A stretch of 64,000 nt of DNA from CAVPTL01 sp963727235 (GCA_963727235.1 CAVSFZ010000026.1:124001-188000); one strand, 5' to 3'; positions 8,604-17,341 are shown, counted from the stretch's first letter. Notes: generated by a model not told the origin, from the letters alone. Numbers and translations: made by a program.

Positions 8604-10345
8604 CACACCGGCTCGAGCTCGAACAACGGCTGGCCGAACTCGACCGGCTCGCCATTTGCCACCAGAATCCGGCGGATGACACCGCCGTGATCGGACTTCA
8701 GCTCGTTGAAGAGCTTCATTGCCTCCAGGATGCACAGCGTCTGGCCGACCGATACGGTGTCGCCCTCTGACACGAATGCGGGCTGCTCGGGCGAGGGTGA
8801 CCGGTAGAAGGTGCCGACCATGGGAGACTCGATCTTGAACGCCTCGCTCACCGCCGGCTCGGCCGCGGGTGCATCCGCCCCGACCGGAGCGGCAGCCTGA
8901 AGCGGCCGATCGTCCTGCTTTCGCACGGTGATCCGCACCGCCCCGTCTTCGATCGTCAGCTCGCCCACGTCGGAGTCCTCGACCAGCCGGATCAGCTCGC
9001 GGATGCGCTCCGATTGGGCCGGTTCGAGTACGCCGTCGCGATCGGCCTCGCGCTCGCCGCGCCCTCGCAGCGTGGCCAGCAGCCGCTCGGCGTCCTCGCC
9101 GAACAGGGCCAGCAGGAGCAGATCCTCCTCGCTGGCCGCACCCACCGATTCGCGCAGCTCCTCCATGTCGATGTCGGGTTCGGCCGCGAGCGCGCCGGCA
9201 TGTTTGCGGGCGTCGCTGGAAACCTCCAGCGGAGGGGTGCCGTAGGCTCCGGAGAGGTAGCTCTTCATCTCGTCCGAGGCGTCCGCCCAACGCCGGGCGG
9301 AGAGCACATGACGGAGTGCCTGACCGGCCATGATCCCGCCGATCGGCTGGGCCAGCGGAGGTCTTCCACAATCCTCACGCACGACCTTCAGCTCGTCCAG
9401 CACCTCGTCCAGCCGGTCGGTGGCCATCGCCCGACGCAGACGGGTGTCGAGGTCGGCAACGAGCCCCACCGGCAGCCGATTGCGGGCCGCCCGCAGGGTG
9501 ATCCGCGGTGAGATCGAGGCCGCCGGCATCTGCGCATTCACGTGCTGGTCGATGAACTGGGAGGCGTCCCACAGGCGCTCCGTATCCAGCCCGTGGTCGA
9601 GCTCGAGCCCCATCAGGGCTTCGCACAGCACCTCACCCGGGACGCGGTTGAGCGAGTTCGCCACCGGATAGGCCGCCACCGCCACCGGGGTGGCGCCGTC
9701 CCTGGCGGCCTCGATCGCCATCGCCAGCGCGCTCTCGCCTTGGCAGTACAGCCCGACCGGTACCCCGGCATGCTCTGCCAGCCGGGCCACCACACGGCCA
9801 CAGGTGCCCGGATCGAGCGCCCCGGCGGGGTCGTGCAGCAGGACGTGATCGGCGCCCAGGTCTGCCAGGCGCTTGGCCTTGTCGAGCACGCGATCGAGAT
9901 TGGCCATCTCGCCCGAGAACGCGAGCCCGGCATACAGCCGCCCGCCCGCCTCACGCACCGCGGTGGCGGCCGCTGTCAGGTTCTCGACGTCGTTGAGCGG
10001 ATCGTGCAGCCGGAAGATATCGATGCCGCTCTCGGCGGCACACAGGATGAACCGGCGGGTGAGGTCATCGGAGACCGGCCGGGAGCCAACCAGGAACCGG
10101 CCCCTCAGAGCCATCTGAAGCGGCGTGGTGGCACACCGCGCCTTGAGCGCGCGAACCCGTTCCCACGGGCTCTCGGTGCCGCGCTTGACCGCCTCGTCGA
10201 AACACCCGCCACCGGTCACCTCGAGCGCCTCGAACCCGGCGGCGTCGAGGATCTCGGCGACGTCCAGGACCGCAGCCGTCGAAATCGTGCCTGCCAGGGG
10301 CTGCTGCGACAGCAGCCGAACGGTGGTGTCTACCAGCCTGGTCAC
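8603..10345 (-). CDS. accB: Degenerate carboxyltransferase-like barrel fused to AccB biotin carrier domain
   Basis: 580 residues. Residues 1 to about 425 align with the TIM-barrel carboxyltransferase of oxaloacetate decarboxylase alpha and pyruvate carboxylase (LVDTTVRLL at 4-12, DIFRLHDPLNDVENL at 109-123, PIGGIMAGQ). Residues about 445-580 are a complete AccB: IRELIRLVEDSDVGELTIEDG, a Pro/Ala linker, then the biotinyl domain with biotin-accepting Lys544 in EAMKLFNEL. The barrel lacks family catalytic residues: the HxH metal ligands are Tyr200 and Gln202, and the carboxylated Lys is His171. It is therefore probably catalytically dead or altered. Position between efp and accC is the usual one for accB. 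GTG 10345 overlaps the efp stop. Confidence 0.85.
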   Translation of the reverse strand: MTRLVDTTVRLLSQQPLAGTISTAAVLDVAEILDAAGFEALEVTGGGCFDEAVKRGTESPWERVRALKARCATTPLQMALRGRFLVGSRPVSDDLTRRFILCAAESGIDIFRLHDPLNDVENLTAAATAVREAGGRLYAGLAFSGEMANLDRVLDKAKRLADLGADHVLLHDPAGALDPGTCGRVVARLAEHAGVPVGLYCQGESALAMAIEAARDGATPVAVAAYPVANSLNRVPGEVLCEALMGLELDHGLDTERLWDASQFIDQHVNAQMPAASISPRITLRAARNRLPVGLVADLDTRLRRAMATDRLDEVLDELKVVREDCGRPPLAQPIGGIMAGQALRHVLSARRWADASDEMKSYLSGAYGTPPLEVSSDARKHAGALAAEPDIDMEELRESVGAASEEDLLLLALFGEDAERLLATLRGRGEREADRDGVLEPAQSERIRELIRLVEDSDVGELTIEDGAVRITVRKQDDRPLQAAAPVGADAPAAEPAVSEAFKIESPMVGTFYRSPSPEQPAFVSEGDTVSVGQTLCILEAMKLFNELKSDHGGVIRRILVANGEPVEFGQPLFELEPV

Positions 10346-10899
10346 GCCCGCGAAATGTACCGCGCCTCGCGCGTGTCGACCTTGATCCGTTCGCCCTGCT
10401 CGACGAACAGCGGCACCTGCACGATCGCGCCGGTCTCGAGCGTGGCCGGCTTGGTGACGTTGGAGACGGTGTCGCCCTTGACCCCCGGCTCAGTCGCGAC
10501 CACCTGCAGCTCGACCGACGCCGGCAGCTGCACGGAGGTGGGCGTGCCGTCCACCAGGAGCAGCTGCACCGTGTCGTTCTCGCGCATGAATCGCAGCTCC
10601 TCCGTGAGCGTGTCCAGCGGCAGATGGATCTGCTCGAACGTCTCGGAATCCATCAGCACCACATCGCTGCCGTCGTTGTAGAGATAGGAGACGTTGGTCA
10701 CCTCGGTGCGCACCCGCGGCATCTTCTCGCCCGCCCGAAACGTCTTGTCGACGACGCTGCCGGAGCTGAGCGCCTTCAGCTTGGTGCGCACGAACGCCCC
10801 GCCCTTACCGGGTTTGACGTGCTGAAACTCGACGATCCGATAGACGATCCCGTCGAGTGAGATATGCATCCCGTTCTTGAATTCATTCGTGGAAATCAT
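10342..10899 (-). CDS. efp: Translation elongation factor P
   Basis: Relieves ribosome stalling at polyproline stretches. 185 residues with the three beta-barrel domains of the family. The loop tip HVKPGKGGAFV puts Lys32 where other EF-Ps are often modified. No modification enzyme (EpmA or YmfI type) is seen in the window. First gene of the leftward block; its start ATG 10899 lies 6 nt after a TACACT box. Confidence 0.96.
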   Translation of the reverse strand: MISTNEFKNGMHISLDGIVYRIVEFQHVKPGKGGAFVRTKLKALSSGSVVDKTFRAGEKMPRVRTEVTNVSYLYNDGSDVVLMDSETFEQIHLPLDTLTEELRFMRENDTVQLLLVDGTPTSVQLPASVELQVVATEPGVKGDTVSNVTKPATLETGAIVQVPLFVEQGERIKVDTREARYISRA

Positions 10900-10905
10900 G
10901 AGTTG

Positions 10906-10911
10906 AGTGTA
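10906..10911 (-). promoter_or_regulatory. -10 box TACACT for the efp block
   Basis: Six nt (CAACTC) separate the box from the efp ATG, so transcription would begin at or next to the start codon. The gap to the pepP stop is only 26 bp, so any -35 lies inside pepP. No Shine-Dalgarno is present. Confidence 0.65.
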
Positions 10912-10925
10912 GTGAGCCGGATCAC

Positions 10926-12020
10926 CTAGGCGACCCGCTGGAGCTCCTTGGTGTATGCGGTCAGTCGTTCGCTTCCGGTGTCCGTCACGATCACGAGATC
11001 CTCGATCCGCACGCCGCCGCGCCCGGGCACGTAGATACCCGGCTCGACTGTGACGACCATGCCCGCCTCGAGGGTTGCGTGGGACGCGGTCGAGAGCCGC
11101 GGGCCCTCGTGGATCGCAAGCCCCACCCCGTGGCCGAGACCGTGGCCGAAATGATCTCCGTGCCCCGCTGCGGTGATCACCTCACGTGCCACTGCATCCA
11201 CCTCGCGCCCACCCATGCCGGGCGCCACCGCGGCCAGCGCGGTCAGCTGCGCCTCCAGGCAGACGGCATAGATCTCCGCGAGATCGGCGTCGGGCTCGCC
11301 CACGGCGAAGGTGCGGGTGCAGTCGGATGCATAGCCGTTGAGGTAGCAGCCGAGATCGATCGTTACCAGCGTGCCGCTCGAGATCACCGACTCTCCGGGG
11401 TTCACATGTGGCATGGCACCGCGTTCGTGCGAGGCCACGATCGTGTCGAACGACAGGTCGTCGGCGCCCTGCTCCCGGAAGAGCTCGCGCACCCGCCAGG
11501 CCACGTCCACCTCGCGTTTCCCGCCCAGCCCCTCGGCGGCGATGGTCTCGTACACCGGTGCGATCAACGCTGCCGACCGGCGGATCGCGTCCAGCTCATA
11601 GGCGTCCTTGATCAGTCGCAGCGTCTCCACCACGTCGGCGGTCGGCACCAGCTCGCGATCGGCGCCGAACGCGGCCTCCAGCTTGCCGTGGGTGGCCACC
11701 GACACGTGTGCGGCCTCAATCCCGATGCGACCGGCACCCGGCGCGATGTCATTCAGGTGCTCACCCAGAAAGCGGCTGGTCTCGCCCTCCAGCATCCGCA
11801 CATCCATGATCTCGGCGATCGGCTCGGCGGCGGTCACATACCGGAAGTCGGTCATGAACGTGGCTCCCCCGCCGTGCACCAGCACCAGCCCGTTGGATCC
11901 GTCGTAGCCCGTCAGGTAGCGCACGTTGACGAGGTCGGTGACCAGCAGCGCATCGATGCTCTCGGATTCGAGCGCGGCGCGCACGCCCTGCAGCCGGTGG
12001 GGGTAGTCGGGCCCGCTCAC
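10926..12020 (-). CDS. pepP: Xaa-Pro aminopeptidase (M24 family)
   Basis: Cleaves the N-terminal residue before proline. 364 residues: creatinase-type N-domain (DALLVTDLVNVRYLTGYDGSNG) and a pita-bread catalytic domain with the five metal ligands in TIDLGCYLNGYASDCTRTFAVG, HGLGHGVGLAIHEGP, VEPGIYVPG and GVRIEDLVIV. GTG 12020 overlaps the aroQ stop (GTGA), so it is the second gene of a two-gene unit. A longer open frame to 12125 is not used. Immediately downstream is the efp promoter. Confidence 0.92.
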   Translation of the reverse strand: MSGPDYPHRLQGVRAALESESIDALLVTDLVNVRYLTGYDGSNGLVLVHGGGATFMTDFRYVTAAEPIAEIMDVRMLEGETSRFLGEHLNDIAPGAGRIGIEAAHVSVATHGKLEAAFGADRELVPTADVVETLRLIKDAYELDAIRRSAALIAPVYETIAAEGLGGKREVDVAWRVRELFREQGADDLSFDTIVASHERGAMPHVNPGESVISSGTLVTIDLGCYLNGYASDCTRTFAVGEPDADLAEIYAVCLEAQLTALAAVAPGMGGREVDAVAREVITAAGHGDHFGHGLGHGVGLAIHEGPRLSTASHATLEAGMVVTVEPGIYVPGRGGVRIEDLVIVTDTGSERLTAYTKELQRVA

Positions 12021-12448
12021 TGCGCACTCCGGTTGAGGTACTCGAGCGCTTCGTGGTAGCCGTCGGCGCCGCGCCCGCTGATCCTGTGGGAGACCACGTC
12101 GGCAATCACGGAGTGGCGCCGCCAAGGCTCGCGGGTTTCGATCGCCGACAGGTGTACCTCCACGATCGGGCCGGCGTAGATCTCCAGCGCGTCACGGATG
12201 GCGTAGCTGTAGTGCGTCCAGGCGCCCGGGTTCACGATCAGCCCGTCGGTGTCCTCGCAGGCGGTGTGGATCATGTCGACGTAATCCCCTTCGAAGTTGG
12301 ACTGCGAGCACCGCACGGTCAGGCCCAGCTCTGAGCCCCACGAGTAGATCATCGTCTCGAGTTCGGACAGGCCCACGCTTCCGTACTGCGCCTGATCCCG
12401 CTTTCCGAGCATGTTGAGGTTGACCCCGTTGAGCACCATTACCCGCAT
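12017..12448 (-). CDS. aroQ: Type II 3-dehydroquinate dehydratase-like protein
   Basis: 143 residues with the type II fold signature LNGVNLNMLGKRDQAQYG (catalytic Tyr22, Arg17) and IVNPGAWTHYSYAIRDAL (Asn73, His79). The strand that normally reads HLSNxHxRE, carrying the catalytic histidine, reads HLSAIETRE here, so Glu104 replaces that histidine and Ala the asparagine before it. REPWRRHS follows as normal. Other shikimate genes lie nearby and no second dehydroquinase is in the window, so it may still be the working enzyme. ATG 12448 follows a TAGGCT box. Confidence 0.8.
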   Translation of the reverse strand: MRVMVLNGVNLNMLGKRDQAQYGSVGLSELETMIYSWGSELGLTVRCSQSNFEGDYVDMIHTACEDTDGLIVNPGAWTHYSYAIRDALEIYAGPIVEVHLSAIETREPWRRHSVIADVVSHRISGRGADGYHEALEYLNRSAQ

Positions 12449-12454
12449 GCGGAG

Positions 12455-12460
12455 AGCCTA
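12455..12460 (-). promoter_or_regulatory. -10 box TAGGCT for aroQ-pepP
   Basis: Spacer CTCCGC (6 nt) to the aroQ ATG. It lies in the 40-bp gap after the preceding leftward gene's stop at 12489. Confidence 0.65.
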
Positions 12461-12488
12461 CCGGGTGTTCAGAACGGGAGTGAGGCGG

Positions 12489-12902
12489 CTAGCGCCGGCG
12501 CCGGATGGCCAGCACCGTGCCACCGATCACGATCGCCGACAGAGCGGCAACCGCCGCGATTGTGATCGCGGGACGAAGTCGCGAGGATGCCGATTCCTCC
12601 TCGGAGGCCTCCGCCGAGACCACGTCGGGCTCAGCCTGCTCGGCCGTCTCGGCCGCCGTGGGTTCCGCGTCCACCGTCTCGTCAACGGGGGTGGACGTCT
12701 CTGTCGTCTCGCTCATCTCCACCACCTCTTGCTCGGGTGTGATTACGGGAATCTCATCTCCCAGCTTGCCGCAGGTCGTGCATACCCACCGCGCCTCCGC
12801 GCCGGAATCGAGTATCTGGCGCTCCCACTGGTGTCCACTGCGGCTGCAGTGAAAGCGGGAGAAGATGCGGCCGCGTGGCCGCGCTGGGGCCAGGGAACTC
12901 AC
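12489..12902 (-). CDS. Hypothetical membrane-anchored protein with N-terminal zinc-ribbon-like segment
   Basis: Not recognised as a family. 137 residues in three parts. The first 50 have CSRSGHQWERQILDSG and VCTTCGKLG, a C-H-C-C set that could bind zinc. An acidic, Thr/Glu/Ala-rich low-complexity linker follows (about 60-105). A single C-terminal membrane span (ITIAAVAALSAIVIGGTVLA) ends in RRRR, so the N-terminal part would be outside or inside depending on insertion. GTG 12902 starts 4 bp after the PAP2 stop, so the two are co-transcribed. Confidence 0.65.
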   Translation of the reverse strand: MSSLAPARPRGRIFSRFHCSRSGHQWERQILDSGAEARWVCTTCGKLGDEIPVITPEQEVVEMSETTETSTPVDETVDAEPTAAETAEQAEPDVVSAEASEEESASSRLRPAITIAAVAALSAIVIGGTVLAIRRRR

Positions 12903-12906
12903 CGCG

Positions 12907-13500
12907 TCAGTCTACGACACCGGCACCGCGAACGCGACCAAGAGCTCGCGCGCCGTGACAGTTGACAGCCGCCACCAGGGTCGCGCCGAGCAGCGCCCCT
13001 CCGGCCGCGTCCGACATCAGGTGCATGCCGCTGACCACGACCCACACCACCACGAAGGCCGCATATGACGCCCACACCCACACGTATCGCGGCATCACGG
13101 CGGTTGCCAGCCCGGCCAGCAGCACGGCGCGCATCGCGTGACCGCTCGGATAGGTGTTGGTCAGGGATACCAGGTCGAAGATCCGCTCAACGGGAGCAAA
13201 GGGGATCTGATCGACCCAGGCCTTGAAGGCGACCTCCACGATCAGACCGATCACGAGGGCCAACACCCACGCCCAGGCCTGCTGCGTCTGTGATCGCCGC
13301 CGCAGCACCAGGAAGCCGGCGGCGAACAGCGCGGCTGTCACGAACGGGTCTGCGAGAACCGCCAGCCACGACCAGTTGGTCCCTCCCAGCAGGTCGAGAT
13401 GACGGTCGACACGGCGATCGATGCCGGCGACGGCGCCGGTCTGTACAAACAACGTGAGCATGATGAATGCGCTCGCCAGCGCGACGGGGAGTCGGCACAT
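12907..13500 (-). CDS. PAP2 superfamily phosphatase, membrane protein
   Basis: 197 residues, about six membrane spans. The phosphatase motifs are PSGHAMRAVLL and SGMHLMSDAAGGALLG, giving the catalytic His and Asp; the first motif (usually KxxxxxxRP) is weak (KAWVDQIPFAP). Family members dephosphorylate lipid phosphates such as phosphatidic acid or undecaprenyl pyrophosphate. Which substrate applies here cannot be told. ATG 13500 follows a TACGGT box. Confidence 0.85.
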   Translation of the reverse strand: MCRLPVALASAFIMLTLFVQTGAVAGIDRRVDRHLDLLGGTNWSWLAVLADPFVTAALFAAGFLVLRRRSQTQQAWAWVLALVIGLIVEVAFKAWVDQIPFAPVERIFDLVSLTNTYPSGHAMRAVLLAGLATAVMPRYVWVWASYAAFVVVWVVVSGMHLMSDAAGGALLGATLVAAVNCHGARALGRVRGAGVVD

Positions 13501-13507
13501 TTGCGAG

Positions 13508-13513
13508 ACCGTA
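13508..13513 (-). promoter_or_regulatory. -10 box TACGGT for PAP2 gene
   Basis: Seven-nt spacer to ATG 13500. The intergenic space to the preceding leftward gene is only 31 bp. Confidence 0.5.
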
Positions 13514-13531
13514 GCTAGATGCCGGCGATGG

Positions 13532-14470
13532 TCACGCCGCCCCCGCCGCGAGGTGCCGCTCGACTTCCTCGATCAGGCGCACCACCTCCACCCCCACCCG
13601 CGTGTTCGACCGCGGGGTGGTTCCGTGCACGATGGACGAGATGAAGTCGGTCATCTGGAGGGCGCCCGGTTCAGCACTCTCGATTCGCGGCGTCAGAACA
13701 TGGCCGCTGCCGAAGGTCTCGAACACCCGCACGCACGCGTCAGTCGTGTCGTCGCAGACGACCATCTTGGCGGCTCCCACCACGGTGGCCCGGCCGATGG
13801 TGCGGGGTGAGAGCCAGGAGAGCTCGAGGTGAGCGATCCGGCCGGAGGGATAGGCGAGTGTGGCAAAGACGACATCAGCCGTACCGGGATAGATGCAGGC
13901 TCGCCCGGCAGCAGACACAACCGCCGGGCGCTCGTCGATCCACGTCAGCAGCATCGAGAGGTCACACGGCGCCAGGTCCCATACGACGCCGGCGGCGACA
14001 CGGTGCTCGCCCAGGCGTGCTCGGGTAATCGAGACGCTGAACACTTCGCCAAGCTGTCCCGACTCGATCAGGGATGCGACGTATCCGACCGGGGAGCTGT
14101 AGAGAGCCGCGTGGCCGGGCATCACCACGAGATCGAGGCGGTCGCCGAGCTCCACCAGGTCGACCGCCTCTCGCGACGATCCGGCCAGGGCGTGTTCCAC
14201 AAACACGTGTTTGCCGGCGGCAAGGCTCGCGGTGGCGAGGCGGTAGCGGGCGGCGACCGGCGCTGCGATCACGACCGCCTCGATCGTCGGGTCTTCGAGT
14301 ATCTGAGTGAAGTCGCTGACCAGCGGGATGTCCGGAAACTGCCGAGACAGCCCGGTGAGTGCCGCCGTCCAGCGGTCGCACACGGCTGACAGGTCCGCAC
14401 CCGGGGCACACATCACGTCGCCGGCCAACCGCCGCCCGCGATCGCCGGCGCCCACCACCGCGATGCGCAC
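13532..14470 (-). CDS. Gfo/Idh/MocA family oxidoreductase
   Basis: 312 residues. N-terminal NAD(P)-binding Rossmann fold (RIAVVGAGDRGRRLAG) and the family segment AVVIAAPVAARYRLATASLAAGKHVFVEHALA. The catalytic EKP motif is VEHAL, with His in place of Lys, so activity may differ from sugar dehydrogenases of the family. The C-domain has the expected sheet (VVWDLAPCDLSMLLTWI). The start is GTG 14470 with no clear ribosome site. It lies 179 bp after aroKB and could be reached by read-through. Substrate unknown. Confidence 0.8.
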   Translation of the reverse strand: MRIAVVGAGDRGRRLAGDVMCAPGADLSAVCDRWTAALTGLSRQFPDIPLVSDFTQILEDPTIEAVVIAAPVAARYRLATASLAAGKHVFVEHALAGSSREAVDLVELGDRLDLVVMPGHAALYSSPVGYVASLIESGQLGEVFSVSITRARLGEHRVAAGVVWDLAPCDLSMLLTWIDERPAVVSAAGRACIYPGTADVVFATLAYPSGRIAHLELSWLSPRTIGRATVVGAAKMVVCDDTTDACVRVFETFGSGHVLTPRIESAEPGALQMTDFISSIVHGTTPRSNTRVGVEVVRLIEEVERHLAAGAA

Positions 14471-14604
14471 CGATCCGCGACCGGGGTACGCCGGACGTAG
14501 CTGTGTGACGCGGTTCAGAGCGCCTGGAAAGCAGCAGAGGTTGACATGTTCTCGAGCAACCTAGCCCCCGGGCGTTATCGTGTCGACACCGATATGCAAG
14601 AACA

Positions 14605-14636
14605 CTGTGTCATGATCGTTACCGAGCATGACACAG
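14605..14636. terminator. 10-bp inverted repeat downstream of aroKB
   Basis: Perfect arms CTGTGTCATG (14605-14614) and CATGACACAG (14627-14636) with a 12-nt loop, 14 bp past the aroKB stop. No T-tract follows on either strand, so it could be an operator instead. An imperfect palindrome around GTGTCGACAC lies at about 14577-14594. Confidence 0.4.
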
Positions 14637-14649
14637 GTCGCGGCGACGA

Positions 14650-16146
14650 CTACGCCACGATCGCCCGGCCGACAGCTTGCCAGATCAAATCATCACCCGG
14701 GTCAACACCGAAAACGGGCTTACCCACCGCCTCGAGCAGTGCGAACCTGACCCGGCCGCCCCGGGCTTTCTTGTCGCGGCGCATCGCCTCCAGCACCGCG
14801 TCGGGATCGACGTTGCGAGCCACCGTGGGCAGTTCGTGCAGCTCCAGCAACTTCCGTACCTGCAACTCCACGGCCGGATCGAGACCACAGACCTGGGACG
14901 ACAGCCACAGCGCCGGCAGCAGGCCGATCGCGACCGCCTCGCCGTGGCTGAACGCCCGGTAGGAGGTGGCTGTCTCGAGCGCGTGGCCGATCGAGTGCCC
15001 CAGATTCAGCACCGCCCGGACGCCCTGCTCGGTGGGATCCTCCGCCACGATCCGGGCCTTGTAGGCCGCACAGCGGCGGATCAGCTCCAGCCGCTCTTCG
15101 GGCGATCCCCGGCCCGGCTCCCATCGCTGCACCAGACCCCACAGACGGCCACCCGAGAGCAGACCGGTCTTGATCACCTCGCTGAACTGCGACGCCCACT
15201 CGCGCACCGGCAGCGTCTCCAGCAGGGCCGGGTCGCTCACCACCCACTCGGCCTGGTGGAACGCACCCACGTAGTTCTTGGCCTTGGGCAGGTCGATGCC
15301 GGTCTTGCCGCCGATGCCGGCGTCCACCATCCCCGTGAGTGACGTCGGCACCGAGATCCACGGCACGCCGCGCTGGAACGTGGCCGCCACGAACCCGGCG
15401 ACGTCAGTGGCAGCGCCTCCCCCCAGCCCGACCACCACGTCCCCGCGCTCGAGCCCGAACTCGGCCAGCCGCGTCCACGCCTGGCGGGCGACCGAAACGG
15501 TCTTGGCGGCCTCACCCGCGGGCAGCCGCACGGTCACGAACGGCTCGAACGGCTGCCCGACCACGCGCAGCACCTCTCGATCGGCCACCAGCGCAGGACG
15601 GCGCGCGCCGATCAGCCGCGGCAGCTCGGCCAGCGCCGCCTGCCGGGCCAAGGGCACCAGCAGCGGCTCGTCTCCCACAGAGCCGTCCGCGTCGACCAGC
15701 GCGTCGGCGGTGTCGTGGTAGAGATGGCGGCGCTGCTCGTACAGATCGGTGAACGCACGCGCCTCTGATGCCAGCGGCCGGTCGCCGGCCTGCTCCTCCA
15801 CCCTGCGCCAAGCCACCTGCGCGGACACGTCCAGGAACACCGTGAAGCTGCTGTCGCGCAGCCGCTCGCGTGTGATCGCCGAGGTGACCGCTCCGCCCCC
15901 GACCGCGATCACGGCGTTGGTCTCGTCCAGCAGCCGGGCGATCACCCGCTCCTCGAGCGCCCTGAAGGTCCCTTCGCCGTCGTCGCGGAAGATCGCGCCG
16001 ATGGGCTTGGTCGCCTCCGACTCGACCTCGACGTCGGCATCGAAGAACCGCCAGCCCAGCCGCTCCGCCAGGCGCATCCCGGTGGTGGTCTTGCCGGCGC
16101 CCATGAACCCGATCAGCACCAGGTTTCGGTGGGGGCCGGGAATCAT
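14650..16146 (-). CDS. aroKB: Bifunctional shikimate kinase / 3-dehydroquinate synthase
   Basis: 498 residues joining two steps of the shikimate pathway. Shikimate kinase: residues 1 to about 165, Walker A GFMGAGKT at 13-20, FFDADVEVE and VGGGAVT. Dehydroquinate synthase: from about 175, with RLPAGEAAKT, VVGLGGGAATDVAGFVAATFQRG, PTSLTGMVDAGIGGKTGID, and metal-binding histidines in LNLGHSIGHALE and FSHGEAVAIG. ATG 16146 overlaps the aroC stop (ATGA), so aroC and aroKB form one unit. Both halves keep their catalytic motifs. Confidence 0.95.
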   Translation of the reverse strand: MIPGPHRNLVLIGFMGAGKTTTGMRLAERLGWRFFDADVEVESEATKPIGAIFRDDGEGTFRALEERVIARLLDETNAVIAVGGGAVTSAITRERLRDSSFTVFLDVSAQVAWRRVEEQAGDRPLASEARAFTDLYEQRRHLYHDTADALVDADGSVGDEPLLVPLARQAALAELPRLIGARRPALVADREVLRVVGQPFEPFVTVRLPAGEAAKTVSVARQAWTRLAEFGLERGDVVVGLGGGAATDVAGFVAATFQRGVPWISVPTSLTGMVDAGIGGKTGIDLPKAKNYVGAFHQAEWVVSDPALLETLPVREWASQFSEVIKTGLLSGGRLWGLVQRWEPGRGSPEERLELIRRCAAYKARIVAEDPTEQGVRAVLNLGHSIGHALETATSYRAFSHGEAVAIGLLPALWLSSQVCGLDPAVELQVRKLLELHELPTVARNVDPDAVLEAMRRDKKARGGRVRFALLEAVGKPVFGVDPGDDLIWQAVGRAIVA

Positions 16147-17327
16147 GCCCGAGCGATGCGCTCGAGGTAGGCGGCATGCGCAGCGACAAAATCGCCGATC
16201 GCGTCGCCCCCGAACTTCTCCAGCGCGGCCCGGGCCAGCTCGAACGCCACGCCTGCCTCGGCCACCACGGCAGCGGCGGGCAGCACCGTCACGTCGCTTC
16301 GCTCGACGTGTGCCTCCCGGGGGGTGTGGGAGCCCATCTCAACCGACCGCAGCGGTCGCATCAGGGTCGGCAGCGGCTTCCAGATGGTTCGCACCACCAG
16401 ATCCTCGCCGTTGGTGATGCCACCCTCGAGCCCGCCGGCACGGTCGGTCTCACGGTGGTACCCACGCTCGTCGCTGTGCAGGATCTCGTCGTGGACGCTC
16501 GACCCGCGCTTCGACGACGAGGCAATCGCATCTCCGATCTCGACCCCCTTGGCCGATTGGATCGAAAGCATCGCCGCCGCCAGCCGACCGTCCAGCCGAG
16601 TGCCCGCAGAGACGTGAGACCCGAGCCCCGGCGGCACGCCGAAGGCCCGCACCTCGGTGACACCACCGAGGGTGTCGCGATCCCGCTTGGCCGCCTCGAT
16701 CTCGTCGATCATGGCCTGCTCTGCGGCGGGGTCGAGGCAGCGCACCTCGGACGCCTCCGCCCGGTCGAAATCCTGGAGCGACAGCCACGCCGGAGGGGTG
16801 GCCCGGACCGTGCCGACCTGCAGCACGTGTGACCGCACCTCGATGCCGATGGTGCGAATCAGGGCTTTGGCCACCGCACCTGCCGCGACCCGAGCGGCGG
16901 TCTCGCGGGCGCTCGCCCGCTCCAACACGTTGCGCACGTCGTCGTGGCCGTACTTGAGCGTCCCGGGCAGGTCGGCGTGACCGGGTCGCGGCAGCGCGAT
17001 CGGCTTGCCCCGCCAGCCGTAGGAGTCCAGCTCAGAGGCATCCACCGGCCACGGATTCATCGGTGCGAGCCAGTTCTGGTGATCTCGGTTTTGGATGAAG
17101 AACGCCAGCGGGCTGCCCAGCGTCCGCCCTTGCCGGAGCCCTCCGCGCGGCTCGACGTCATCGGTCTCGAGCTTCTGACGCGGGCTGCGGCCGTAGCCGG
17201 CCTGACGCCGGGCCAGATCGCTGCGGATCAGCTCGTGGTCGAGCTCGAGCCCGGCGGGCAGTCCGGAGACGACCACCGTCAGCCCGGGGCCGTGCGACTC
17301 ACCCGCGGTCACGTAGGAGAGTTCCAT
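16143..17327 (-). CDS. aroC: Chorismate synthase
   Basis: Converts EPSP to chorismate using reduced FMN. 394 residues with the signature ESHGPGL near the N-terminus, GYGRSPRQKLETDDVEPRGG, RASARETAARVAAGAVAK, and the C-terminal GGITNGEDLVVRTIWKPLPTL and RSDVTVLPAAAVVAEA. The N-terminus starts directly at the conserved region from ATG 17327. First gene of the aroC-aroKB unit, divergent from the sulfotransferase gene. Confidence 0.97.
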   Translation of the reverse strand: MELSYVTAGESHGPGLTVVVSGLPAGLELDHELIRSDLARRQAGYGRSPRQKLETDDVEPRGGLRQGRTLGSPLAFFIQNRDHQNWLAPMNPWPVDASELDSYGWRGKPIALPRPGHADLPGTLKYGHDDVRNVLERASARETAARVAAGAVAKALIRTIGIEVRSHVLQVGTVRATPPAWLSLQDFDRAEASEVRCLDPAAEQAMIDEIEAAKRDRDTLGGVTEVRAFGVPPGLGSHVSAGTRLDGRLAAAMLSIQSAKGVEIGDAIASSSKRGSSVHDEILHSDERGYHRETDRAGGLEGGITNGEDLVVRTIWKPLPTLMRPLRSVEMGSHTPREAHVERSDVTVLPAAAVVAEAGVAFELARAALEKFGGDAIGDFVAAHAAYLERIARA

Positions 17328-17335
17328 GGTGCGGG

Positions 17336-17341
17336 AGACTA
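17336..17341 (-). promoter_or_regulatory. -10 box TAGTCT for aroC-aroKB
   Basis: Spacer of 8 nt to ATG 17327, so any leader would be about 1-2 nt. It shares the 73-bp divergent region with the sulfotransferase promoter. Confidence 0.5.

Noticed and set aside
8604..9371. Extended accC start inside the upstream fusion gene
   Set aside because: The biotin carboxylase N-terminus begins exactly at ATG 8603; the extension is out-of-frame reading of the neighbour.
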